Positions 51,658 through 63,700 are shown, numbered from the stretch's first letter. The stretch: 64,000 nucleotides of DNA from Parapristionchus giblindavisi (GCA_943737045.1 CALSFV010000344.1:1-64000); one strand, 5' to 3'. Numbers and translations: made by a program. Notes: a model not told the origin generated them from the sequence alone.

Positions 51658-51771
51658 GATGGAGGATACTGTAACTGAATAAGAATCAATCGATCGATGG
51701 AGGATACTGTAACTGAATAAGAATCAATCGATCGATGGAGGATACTGTAACTGAATAAGAATCAATCAATC
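51658..51771. repeat. 38-bp tandem repeat, three copies, immediately upstream of APC4 start
   Basis: The unit starts GATGGAGGATACTGTAACTG at 51658, 51696 and 51734. Read on the minus strand each unit contains CTTATTCAGTTACAG, so the putative trans-splice acceptor of APC4 is present three times. Confidence 0.85.
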
Positions 51772-52058
51772 GATATTAGTCCACTACTGTAACAATAAGA
51801 TACGGTATATTCGGTATGAATACCGATCAATGTTAATTCAAACAATATAACTTGAAAAAATGAGCTTTATCATCGAGGAAGAGTACAAACTACAAAACAC
51901 GTTCGAGTACTGTAAAGCTTGAGAGATAACAGGGATATGCTAAAACTCCGTAAATTATGATTGTAAATTGCACCTGATAAATTATTATTATGGATATGTC
52001 GTGGATTATTGATTACATGAAAATAGGAGATCAAGTGCAAAAAGAACGAGATCAAAGA

Positions 52059-55000
52059 TCAAAGATCACCAAATATATCAGGAACCGTCTCAGCCATTTC
52101 TGCATCGTCTTCTTCAGGAATGGGAGCGGGAATAGAAGATGAAGCAGATTCTACCGTATTCTCTTTCTTGAGGGGTACTGTATCTACAGTAGTTTCAGTC
52201 TCCATTGATTCTACCGTATCCATTGAATCTGATGGAGTCTTCTCTTGGGCCTTACGACGAGCTGCTGCCTGATAACAATATTAATTAGTTCAATATCGAA
52301 AAAGGACGGATCGTATCGATAGAATAACATGAATATCCCTCCTATAAGTATTAATAGAATGATTGATAATAATGAAACCTTATTTGCTCTGATCTCCCTT
52401 GTACGTGCTTTAGCCTCTTGATCCACTCGATTCTTCTCATAAAGAAGTTGACCAATCTATAATAGGATCAAATTGATTATGAACCAATGGATTGAGTAGA
52501 CAACGTTGGATAAGCATGTTAGAAGGGGAGGTAAACTAGGATTAGTAAGAATCTTATTATCACTACAATACATGTTGGCTTTTCAATCGATATCTTGAGA
52601 TCTACAGTATCCTCCACCTACCGTACCTGATTACTGGTACGTCTATCAACAGTTCGACCGGATTGTTTCTCCACTCTTCTAATGAATGAACGTAGTTGAG
52701 TTAGAATGATTGCATCATCGGGTCGATCAAGTCTCAACTGGATAACATATTGAAATATTGATTGATTCATCAAAAACAACGTAAAAACATCTTTCTATTA
52801 TTTCCAATTGATTAGAATACTTTATATAAGTGTTTCCTACTCTCTATCATATCAATTTCATCCAATATCATACCGTTGTTTTGATGGCTGTAGCTGATTG
52901 AATGAACTTCGATCTCGTCTTCTCTTCACATACCCTCAGGGCATCCATTGTCAGACATTCATTCAGTAAAGTGAATGTACTTCGATGATTACGTTTATGA
53001 CGAAGCTGAATCAATCGATAATCAATATTGATTGACCACGTTCAAAGACCGTAGTCCTTTGTCCCATAGTCAAATAATCTATAATTACCTAGTATTTTTT
53101 TTAATTTTCAAATATAAGTCTTGTAGTCAAATCAAGTATGCTAATTGATTCTGCGAATCTGTTCAGACAAAAAATAAAGAAGTAGAAAACGAACTTGATT
53201 ATATTGTGCGAAAACATCGAGCATCGTATCAGCCAGAATAGACATATATACTCGTTTAGTCTCATATGGATCATTATCAATGAAGAATGAATCCTTAATC
53301 GATTGATCGATAATTGTATAATTGATAAAAATAGAGAATACATAAGTGAGGAACAGAAAGACAAATTTATCAGTTTCTTTCTTACAAGGGAATCCCCGGA
53401 GGCCACACTCACCGATCTTGACAAAATTTTTACTTGTGGTGAACCTCATATAGGGATGAGGTTTAGCGGTGTCGGTAGCTGCTTATCAATTTTTTGAAAT
53501 TTTAAAATTCATTTTTAAGATCGACCAAAAAAATGGGCGGTGCGCGCAGTGTGCACATAGAGATTACACACCACTCATTATCGCAAGTTCATTTTGACAG
53601 TGAAACAGATGTGTCGGTGGTGTAGTGTTTAGCTTCATGCTTTGAGGTCGGTAGGTAGTATGTTCAATCCCTTCTGCGCTTTAGTCTTTTGCAAGGACTT
53701 GTAAATTCCACAAGCAATTTTTGTCAGCACATTCAAAATTGATTTTTGAAAAAAATTTTGAATATTTATTTACATTGTGTATAGTAAAAGTTATCAAACA
53801 ATAAAAATGGAATATTAAAAATAGTGATATTATGCAATAAAATGATTCTAGATCACACAATGCACATTTAATGAATGGGAGATTTAAACAGTTAGGAGTT
53901 GAACAGCGATGAGAAAGCGAAGACAGGAACAGTGCCTGCACGGGTGAGAGAAATGGAGCAGGGCCAGTAATAGGGGGGGGGGGGGGTCGATTCGGCAACG
54001 ATCGTTTCGACAACGGATCATAAATCGGTTGGGGGGTGGCGTATAGCAACCAAAGTTACATCGTGGTTATTAGTGGGAGTATACGGTATTGTGCTACCGT
54101 AACCGCCAGGAATCGCGAACTGACTTTTTTCAGTCGACCCATGACCCGGGGTTCATGGTTGAAAATGGCCGAAGTCGGAAAAATCATGATGGCCCGCGAT
54201 CAAATACTAGTTGCCATTATATCAATAGTGAGCCAACTTTTCTCTTTATGGATACCGTAACCCGAACTACCGTAATCTAGCTACCGTACCCTACAATATT
54301 ATAGCGAAATTCACGGCAAATCCCTGTTTGATTACGGTAGTACGGGTTACGGTATCCATAAAGGAAAAAGTTGGCTCGCTATTGATATACTGGCAACTTG
54401 TATTTGGTCTCGGAGTATCATAAATTTTTCGACTTCGGCCATTTTCAACCATGAACCCTGGGTCATGGGTCGACTGAAAAAAGTCAGTTCGCGATTCCTG
54501 ACGGTTACGGTAGCACAATACCGTATACTCCCACTAATAACAACGATGCAACGTTGGTTGCTATACGCCACCCCCAACCGATTTATGATACGTTGTGAAA
54601 ACGATCGTTGGCAAATCGATCGTCCCCACAGTAATAGGGGGGGGGGGGCGATCGATTCGGCAACGGATCATAAATCGGTTGGGAGATGACCTGTGGCAAC
54701 AAAAGTTGCACCATTTTTATCAGTAGGAGTGTACGGTATTGGACTACCGTAATCGTCGGGAATCGCGAACTGATTTTTTCAGTCGACCCATGGGTTCATG
54801 GTTGAAATTTGCCGAAGTCGAAAAATTCATGATGCTCCGAGATCAAATACTGGTTGTCGTTATATCATTAGTGAGTCAACTTTTATCTTTCAGGATACCG
54901 TAACCCGAACTACCGTAATCAAACCGCGTTTTGCCGTGAACTTCGCTATAATATTGTAGGGTACAGCAGCTAGAATACGGTAGTTCGGGTTACGGTATCC

Positions 55001-58000
55001 ATAAAGGTAAAAGTTGGCTCATTATTGATATAATGGCAACTATTATAGTATTTGGTCTCGGAGCGTCATGAATTTTTCGACTTCGGTAAATTTCAACCAT
55101 GAACCATGTTCGACTGAAAAAATCAGTTCGCGATTCCCGACGGTTACGGTAGTCCAATACCGTACACTCCTACTGATAACAATCGTGCAACTTTTCTTGC
55201 TACCGGCCATCTCCCAACCGATTTATGATCCGTTGTCGAAACGATCGTTGCCGAATCGACCCCCCCCCCTATTACTGGCCCTGCTCCATTTCTCTCACCC
55301 GTGCAGGCACTGTTCCTGTCTTCGCTTTCTCATCGCTGTTCAACTCCTAACTGTTTAAATCTCCCATTCATTAAATGTGCATTGTGTGATCTAGAATCAT
55401 TTTATTGCAGAATATCACTATTTTTAAAATTCCATTTTTATTGTTTGATAACTTTTACTATACACAATGTAAATAAATATTCAAAATTTTTTTTCAAAAA
55501 TCAATTTTGAATGTGCTGACAAAAATTGCTTGTGGAATTTACAAGTCCTTGCAAAAGACTAAAGCGCAGAAGGGATTGAACATACTACCTACCGACCTCA
55601 AAGCATGAAGCTAAACACTACACCACCGACACATCTGTTTAACTGTCAAAATGAACTTGCGATATTGAGTGGTGTGTAATCTCTATGTGCACACTGCGCG
55701 CACCGCCCATTTTTTTGGTCGATCTTAAAAATGAATTTTAAAATTTCAAAAAATTGATAAGCAGCTACCGACACCGCTAAACCTCATCCCTATATGAGGT
55801 TCACCACAAGTAAAAATTTTGTCAAGATCGGTGAGTGTGGCCTCCGGGGATTCCCTTGTTAGAGCGAATAATGAATATTAAAAAAGAAATGAATCTCACA
55901 GGAGTACATTCAGCTCGTTCACTTGTATGTATAAAGTATGATGATCCTATAGCCAATAATAACTCTGTATGAGCACATCTATAATGATACACATTGTCCA
56001 TAAGATCGAACAGAATCACCGTCTCTCAGTAAGAATAAAATTAATATGAATACATTTTAATGCATTGTCAAGATAGAGAGAGAATATTCAAAAACTGAAA
56101 TCAATAATTAACCAATAGGGGTAAACTAACCCAGTTGCTTTCAAACAAGCAATCCATCTTTGTACCTCAGATGGTTCAGATGTGAGAGTTGGGGTGAGAT
56201 TGAACAGAGGTTCAATCAAATCATTTGGAGTATCACATGAGGATAGGATCTATAATATAATCATATCAATACGATACACTCTAATACTCTCAATCGACTA
56301 GTCCATTGAATGAACAAAGACATTGAACAACCAATGAAACTAGAAATAACCATGTTTGCATGGATAAGTAGACCCAACAACAAAATCACTTCAGACAACG
56401 CAATGCCGCGCACTTTCTCATTCTATAATCTACACGAATCAACTCACATTTCTACATAGAGCGTGCGCGGCATCTTTCAGATCATCATCAGATACACAAT
56501 CGAGGAAGATTGTGGCTACTGCGAAGAGGAGATTGCATCTGTAATCAATACATATCATAATATAATCTGATCAATATCAACTACCGTAACCGAAACTCAA
56601 TCAATCTACCGTAACCCACCTATCATCGATGTGCAATGGTCTTAGATTGCATACTGATAGAAGAGTCAATGTTCTTGTTATCTGATATACAGTCCATTTG
56701 AGATTATTGATTGACTGAAATGAGATGAATCAATCGATAACTACCGTAATGGATCAATAATTGGTAACTTACAGAAGGAGCGAGTGGTAGTTGAGATGAA
56801 GATACAAGTCGAAGTTTGAGATAATTCTCAGCATCAGGATAGAATTCTCCACGAGGAAGAAGAGAAGTAATGGAACATTGACCGGCACGAGCTAACCATG
56901 CTAGACACTTAATAGAATTATAATATCATTCATATTATTAATCTACTAATTAATATTATAGCCATTTCGCTGGAGTAATTATTGCAGACACGAATGACTT
57001 GTAATGCAAACACCGCTAAACCCAAAATCAACAGGTATACGATTCGACATTCAGACGAGAAGAGATTAACTACGAGGATGAAATACATATGATGGACTTT
57101 TATAATATGATGCTCACATTATTAATAGTAGGAGCATCAAAGTCGATAGCATCAACATCTTCATTTTGTATTCTTCTCTTTCGAATAGAAGAAACTGCAC
57201 GATGATACATTGAATCCAATGGAAATGATGATGATGACAGAAGAACTAACTGAGAAAAAGATTTATTGTTTAAATTAATATTTATTTAATTCCTGATGCA
57301 AATGAAAAATGAGAAGAAACGATGAAATAGAAACAGATGAATTACTGTTTCTGATAGAGTTTATCTGTCTCATTTCATGTTGTATCCAATTTAACCCTTC
57401 TAATACGACTACAATTGAAACATTTACAATACCTCTGCTTGAGAGTAAGTTCCTCTGAGCAGTGAGAGATCTTCTTCTCGTGTAAGGACGTGATCTACAA
57501 ATCGATCGATTATCTACCGTAATCAAAGACAAATCAATCACTATTGATACTCACTGAGCATATTCGTTCCGAATACCGACTTATCCCTCCTATACGACGT
57601 GTTTAGAGTACACTTGTCCTGAAACGATAAGAAAGATTACTGTAACTAATAATTGAATCAATCAATAATACTCACTCTCGAGATATCGTTAACGAATGAA
57701 GATGACAAGAACTGTTCTGCTCCTTGAAGTGCCGATTGGAGTCCACCAAAGTCAGTAGCTCCTGTCACTGCCTGATGAACTGTCCTACAATGAATAACAA
57801 GGTTACGGTAACGATTGGATTGCGGTAAATGATTTATGTTCTACTCACCGAACACCCGCCTCATCATCGAAACTGCCATCTGAATTTAAATGATAGGTAA
57901 TCAATAATCGACGAGATACTGTAATTGCTTACTCTGAATCGATAATCTATTCATTGGAATTCCTGGTGATAGTTGAGACAATGATAGAGAGTCCGTTGTA

Positions 58001-58712
58001 TCAAGATGAAGAGACGATAGAGAATCACTATCCATCACTAAATATTAAGATTATTGATTGATAGTCAGGAACACAGCCATGTAAAAAATCTTTGCAACAA
58101 AATCAATAATTTCTTTCTATTATTTCTTCTTTATTCGAATATCTTTCATGTATTCCTTCAATTGCAATGCTTAACTATATGTAATAAATCAATAGATATT
58201 TTCAATAAAATGAATAATAAACAGACTAGGAGATTCGAGTGGATTGGTGAAGACTTGCTTCATGATACGAAGTGGATCAACCTGTGTAAGAAAACGTTTC
58301 AATAAAAATCATTGCTCAATCCACCAGACAAAGTTATGAAAACAAATTCATATAAACTGCAGATGAAACGGTCCCAACCAAATAAATACGAAATGAATCA
58401 TAAAATCGATAATGAACCTTTTTCGGATCGATAATCATATTATCTCCACTCTGTTCAATAGGTCCAGGACTGTCACGTTTACCTTTCAGCATTGCTAACT
58501 AAAATAATACCGATTATCGATTGAATCGATCAATTAGAACGTACTCTCTTATTCTGAGCTTTCTTTCCTTGTACAGTCTTATCATCTGTCGATCTAAATC
58601 ATACAATCAGGGTACGGTAATCGATGGCCACAATATCGATCGGAAAGACTTACTCAGATACAACTTCTTCATCCTTGACTACATCTGCTTTGGCCGCCTT
58701 CTTGGGTGGCAT
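52059..58712 (-). CDS. Alpha-helical protein of unknown family, about 648 residues
   Basis: About 20 exons. The start at 58712 follows an acceptor-like ATTGCTACAG by one base; the TGA is at 52059-52061. The N-terminus is Lys/Asp/Glu-rich (MPPKKAAKADVVKDEEVVS), then Ser-rich (MMDSDSLSSLHLDTTDSLSL). A helical central region follows, with segments such as NCLAWLARAGQCSITSLLPR, CNLLFAVATIFLDCVSDDDL and ETKRVYMSILADTMLDVFAQ. The tail is highly charged (QEAKARTREIRANK, then AAARRKAQEKT) and acidic near the end. No membrane segment or signal peptide, so a nuclear helical-repeat scaffold is likely. I considered condensin CAP-G and SLF2/FAM178 relatives without being convinced. One junction, at about 56130 to 56013, needs a GTTTAC donor. 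The stop codon is formed by a TTTGATC heptamer repeat. A nested foldback transposon sits in an intron at 53385-55858. Confidence 0.7.
53612..53680 (+). pseudogene. tRNA-like sequence, left arm
   Basis: A-box-like GTGGTGTAGTGTTTAGC and B-box-like ATGTTCAATCCC lie about 40 bp apart. This is a degenerate tRNA-derived block; its inverse is at 55563-55631. Confidence 0.5.
53973..54629. mobile_element. G-run-ended palindromic element, TSD AGTAATAG
   Basis: It starts with 14 G, then TCGATTCGGCAACGATCG; it ends ATCGATCGTCCCCAC. A perfect 8-bp AGTAATAG precedes it (53965-53972) and follows it (54630-54637). Its interior matches the 17319-17968 element closely, including GTCGACCCATGACCC and TACCGTA motifs. 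Confidence 0.8.
54638..55269. mobile_element. Second adjacent G-run-ended palindromic element
   Basis: Same family as its neighbour: a G-run with CGATCGATTCGGCAACGG at the left and the inverse with a C-run at the right. It occupies the loop of the host foldback, since the flanks (GGGCCAGTAATA and its inverse) are the host arms, so its own target duplication cannot be read cleanly. Confidence 0.75.
55563..55631 (-). pseudogene. tRNA-like sequence, right arm
   Basis: Inverse of the block at 53612-53680, 227 bp from the right end of the element. Confidence 0.5.
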
Positions 58713-58931
58713 ACTGTAGCAATCAATCGATAACTAGCAACTATCAAGACTTTAGATAGATACCGCGATGTCAACACGTTTATACATAAATCAATATTCA
58801 ACAATAGAATGTAATTTTATCGACCCCTGAGAAAAAAGCAACAATTTATTATAACAATTGAAACGAAATCAAACATCATTAGAAACACTGTAGAAGGTTT
58901 TGTATGATTCAATCAATCAATACCAACAAAA

Positions 58932-60436
58932 CTACCGTAATCCATGGAGTAGAGCTTTGACTATATTTTCATGTCTATTCTCAGCAATCGATATCATAGT
59001 TGTCAATAGATCATCAGAACATTGTCCACTCGTTCGAAGTGATAGAATACATTGATTATTAGAATCATTCGATGACGTCACATCTCTTCCAATTACTATA
59101 GTACATTCAGATTTGCATAGTGCACGAGCATCAAGAGGAGGATCAGCAAGAAGATGAGACTAGAAGTAGGGAAATAAGAATCGAATCGTTAGATTTCATC
59201 TACATCATTAATAATGAAGTGAAACATAAAAACAACAAGCTAAATTGTAAGAAATCCATGACTTTCATGGATTAGATGGAGGAATAAATAACCTTTCCAT
59301 CTTCATCTATATAAATCATGAATGTGCTTGCAACTGGAAAGGCAGACAACTTGACTGGCAACCAGAGAGACTCATCTTTCTAAAAATGATATTCAATGAT
59401 TCAACAAAATCAATAATGATCATCAATATACCGTACCTCAATGGTGATCTCTGAGGGATCGATAGGAGCTTCATCATCTCTAGCATGAGCAAGATGTACT
59501 ACAGGCAATCGAGCATCGGTTAATGCCGCCAGAAGGGCGCCAACTACCGCTGCCCCCAGATCACCCTCACTATGGAGAATCTGAAGAATGAGATATGGAC
59601 ATGATTTCAATCGATCGAAAAATATACATTAAATTATCACAATTAAACAATAAATAAAAAAGAATGAAGAAGTACTGAATCAATAATACAATAAAGATAC
59701 CGTACCCTGAATCTCGCTTCGAGACGCCATTCAAGTCGATCATCAGAACAGATAAGTGCACTTTTATGGAAGAATGCTTCACGTCGAATAAGTTCATCGA
59801 GTAATGAATGAACAGATGAAAGGGCTGACTACAATAAACATAAATAAATATGGATTATTATCTCTATCACAAAAATTCCACATTCAATACAACATAAATT
59901 CATCTTTTGTCCGGATATAATGCATGAACTAATTGTCAAGAGCTAATAGTGCTCCTGTAAACTATTTGAAACACGAATCTCACTGGTTCTATAAGTTGAC
60001 TTGATTCAAACAAGGGTATTGCATAACCACGAATATTTAAGGTTTCTCGTAAACAAATAAAGTAAGAGTATGACGATATTCGAATTGTCTTTAAATAATT
60101 CAATATACCGATTACCTTATCACTATTATCATCAGAGGTCTCAAATTGAATAGTGAGTGATGGTTGAGTTGATAGAGGTGAGAGTGTACCATGTAATGAA
60201 CACACTACAGTTACTCCTCCTTGACGAACAAGAGCTGATCCTGATGGAACTCCGCCCACTACACCACGCTCAAAATCAATACTTGTTATGATCTGTCAGA
60301 TTACGGTATATCATACCTTGAATGAGAATGGTTTGAATTTATTGATTGGCCGTCCATCAGTGAAAACTCCATTCGAGATGAACTTACTGTAGTAGAGGGC
60401 GGGATCGACCAACTTTAGTAATTCTACCGAACTCAT
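58932..60436 (-). CDS. Exosome complex component RRP43 (EXOSC8-like)
   Basis: Six exons join in phase: 60436-60317, 60292-60116, 59828-59706, 59580-59437, 59379-59293, 59159-58932. The model gives 292 residues, close to the usual 270-280. The N-terminus ELLKLVDPALYYSKFI with FTDGRPINKFKP matches the family pattern DP-x-x-Y-Y-x-K-F and DGR-x-x-x-x-F-x-P. GSALVRQGGVTVVCSLHG is the RNase-PH-fold core strand region. DLGAAVVGALLAALTDARLP and KLSAFPVASTFMIYIDE match the later RNase PH segments. It is expected to be a non-catalytic ring subunit of the RNA exosome (RNA decay and processing in nucleus and cytoplasm). The stop is part of a TACGGTAG motif. No AG directly precedes the ATG, unlike its neighbours, so a short upstream exon is possible. 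It lies 360 bp after APC8 and 219 bp before the next gene. Confidence 0.85.
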
Positions 60437-60796
60437 ACCGAAACAAATGAATACAGTAATCATTATATCAAATGTCGAGATCAATAGATATATTGTACCG
60501 TAATATAACAGAATTTGATGATCATCTATCCATATGTGATTAGCAAATGATTTATTACATATAGCAATGTATCACAATTAAAGAACGAAATGAAAGATAT
60601 TCGAATAGAGAATATTATAAAAGATCAGAGATCAATGATCAACGGAAACACATACGGGATAAAACGGCAGAGTTGAGACTACAGCACACTATATAACATC
60701 ATATAAATAAATACACCATAAATGAAATGACCCGTGTACCGTATTGCTGATGAGTACGGTAGTTGGCATAGATTACGGTAGACTACCGTAATCCTC

Positions 60797-63700
60797 TCAG
60801 AAACTCTCATCATCTTCCCCATCTGATACGGCCATAGGCTCTTCTTCCAGATTATCTTCCGCTCTGTAAAATGTTATCAATATATCAATAGAAATCAATA
60901 TTACAATTTTAAAATTTAAAAAAAAAAACATACAAAGAGACGTCAGCGACAAGATCGAGTCTTCTCATTGTAGGAGTAATGGGCATCTGACAAGGGAAGT
61001 GAAAGTAATATCTTTTAGACCTATTGACGAGAGTATTTTTCCTCGATAGCTATAGGCAATATAAGATCGGAACCAAAAAATCAGCGGCTGGCATGCACTT
61101 TCCGATTTTATATAATTAATCAAATTTTGTACTTTCGAACGCGCTGTTTTCAGGCTGTGTATGTTATGAAATAAGACACCCCTGATAGAGCCCTTGACAG
61201 AGCAGTTAGAAGATGGCGACGTGGTGTAGTGGTAGTGTGTTCTCTTCTTAATCACTATGTTGGTGGTTCGAATACGCTTATGGACATTTTTCTTTTGCTA
61301 ATTTTTAAACGTTCCGGACTTTCCGGTAATTTTGATCAGAAAAAAAAAATCTTTTTTTCACAATTTTTATGTAGCTGTTGAACTTGAATTTTATCATTTA
61401 GGAAAACAAAAAAAAATAAAGCATTTCGTTTACCAGAATAGTGATCATTTAATTTTGGGAGAGTTCATCTGTACCAAGCGGCTACGGAATAACAACATTT
61501 TGATAACTTGTGCATACAATGTTTGGTCAAACTTTCTAAACTAGTCTTCCTGTCCACAGGGAGAATTAATCAGTGAGATTATTTACGAAATGCTCCAAAT
61601 GTGAATGAATAGCCGATTGCAATACGGCGAAGTTATGGCCACAAGTTTATGACAAAATTATAATATTACGCCCGTTGATAGGTTTGGATTCACCTTTGAG
61701 ACTCCACCGATGTCCCCGTCCAAAACTCTCCCAAAATTAAATGATCACTATGCTGGTAAACGAAATGTTGCTTTATTTTTTGTTTTCCTAAAAAAATATA
61801 AAATAAAATAAAATTCAAGTTCAACAGCTACATAAAAATTGTGAAAAAAGATTTTAAATTTTTTTCTGATAAAAATTACAAGTCTGGAACGTTTAAAAAT
61901 TAGCAAAAGAAAAATCTACATAGGTGTATTCGAACCACCCACAAGAAGAAGAGAACACGCTACCACTACACCACGTCGCCATGTTCTCACTGCTCTGTCA
62001 AGGGCTCTATCAGGGGTGTCTTATTTCATAGCATACACAGCCTGAAAACAGCGCGTTCGAAAGTACAAAATTTGATTAATTATATAAAATCGGAAAGTGC
62101 ATGCCAGCCGCTGATTTTTTGGTTCCGATCTTATATTGCCTATAGCTATCGAGGAAAAATACTCTCGTCAATAGGTCTAAAAGATATTTCTTGCACTTCC
62201 CTTGTGAGAAAAGAATAGAATGATTAAATAGATATGAATAGCAAATAAGGAATTAGTACATACATTACATCTCACATTCAACATTAACACCAATGATAAA
62301 CAATAACAATATTAATCATTAAAGTTAACCAATTGAATTCATGTTCCTTCTTCACTATATGATCACACTATGAAATAGAAAGTAATCGATAGCATATCTT
62401 TTTTTGGTTCTACTACCATTAAAGAACATACGCTTTTCGGTGACATAGCTGCCTTGTGTTGCTTCATCTTCTCTTGAATCGAACGAAGTATCGATCCTCC
62501 TTCATGTCGAATCTGTAATGATTACTGTAACTCTATTATGTCAACCTTAATTATTAAATATTTAATTTAAATATATATTTAAATAATCTCCAATAACAAC
62601 AGTATTCAGTGTTAACCATTACTCTATACAGTATCCAGAGATAAGAAAGACACTTACAAGATCAAACTCGAGACATCTCTGAGCATACGATGTGGCTAGA
62701 TCAAAATCTGATGTTTCACAATGGAATTTAGCCAGATACAGGAGTGCATTTGGTACATTTGTATCTGTACTCTGAAATTATTATTTTATTATTTCACAAT
62801 ATAATGCGAATGAACAACAATCATTTACATCTAGTCCTAAATCAGGAACAATTAGGATACTGTAACCATAGGTCGAAGAGATTTTCAAAATGCGGCCAGG
62901 GTTTCAAAAAATTCCAAAACTCGACCAGGTTTCGTAGTTTGTAACGTACTTTCCGACCTATGATTGTAACTATTGAGATGAATAAAATGAATAACTAACA
63001 GCAGATGCTTGATATTCTTCGAGATATTTCGTATATGCACATGATGCATTCTCTTTCATTTGCCCTCCATCATAGAATTTAGCTAGATGAAGAAGAGCTG
63101 TGCCTTCCACATCACCAACCTTATAATTATACTTTATTATATTCAATTTATTAATTATACTCCGAAATAAACTGCAAATTTTAGACTGTACAAAACTGTA
63201 CAACTGGAAAAATGGATGTACAAGACTGTACTAGTAAAAGACAAAATGAATGGATACATCACAGTATTGAATAAAATGAGAGTAGAGCTATTAATTTAAT
63301 AAAGATAATAAAAAGTATACCTTGTATGCCTTGATGAGAGCCTTCTCCGCGTCATGTGATCTACCAACCTTCTGATATACTTCAGCTAAAGCAACCAACA
63401 TACGAGAGTCTTGAGGTCTACAAAGAGAAATGAACACAAGTATTAAACCATCTCTGTGACAGTACATCATAATCACACGCTACTCATAGGTCGAATAGCT
63501 AGGTGATCGGTTTTTGAAATCCGGTCATGTTTTTCGATTTATGGTAAATTTTGGCTCAAAATCCGGTCAGGTTTTACGATTATGTGAAATTTTGGCTCAA
63601 AATCCGGTCAGGTTTTACGATTATGTGAAATTTTATCTCAAAATCCGGTCATGCTTGGTACTTTGTAACAAACTATTCGACCTATGACGCTACTCTCATC

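Larger units (their letters stand above)
53385..55858. mobile_element. CAAGGGAA foldback element with tRNA-like arms, 2.47 kb, TSD TTA
   Basis: CAAGGGAATCCCCGGAGGCC at the left is mirrored at the right end. TTA flanks both ends (53382-53384 and 55859-55861). Each arm has a tRNA-like block 227 bp from its end. The centre is filled by two G-run-ended elements. It lies in an intron of the unknown helical protein gene, about 40 bp from a 5' splice site. Confidence 0.88.
60991..62204. mobile_element. CAAGGGAA foldback element with tRNA-like arms, 1.21 kb, TSD TGA
   Basis: The left end CAAGGGAAGTGAAAG is mirrored at the right. The flanks are TGA (60988-60990 and 62205-62207). The arms are nearly perfect inverse copies around a small unpaired centre (about 61540-61730). 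tRNA-like blocks lie 222 bp from each end. On the gene strand its terminus supplies the pyrimidine tract of the APC8 3' splice site. Confidence 0.88.

Noticed and set aside
54036..54689. Series of overlapping 60-76 residue frames with shared segments
   Set aside because: All derive from the palindromic G-run elements and repeat one another in inverse.
24650..61982. Calling the tRNA-like blocks functional tRNA genes
   Set aside because: A and B boxes are good, but acceptor and anticodon stems do not pair well and the copies are mirrored inside transposons.
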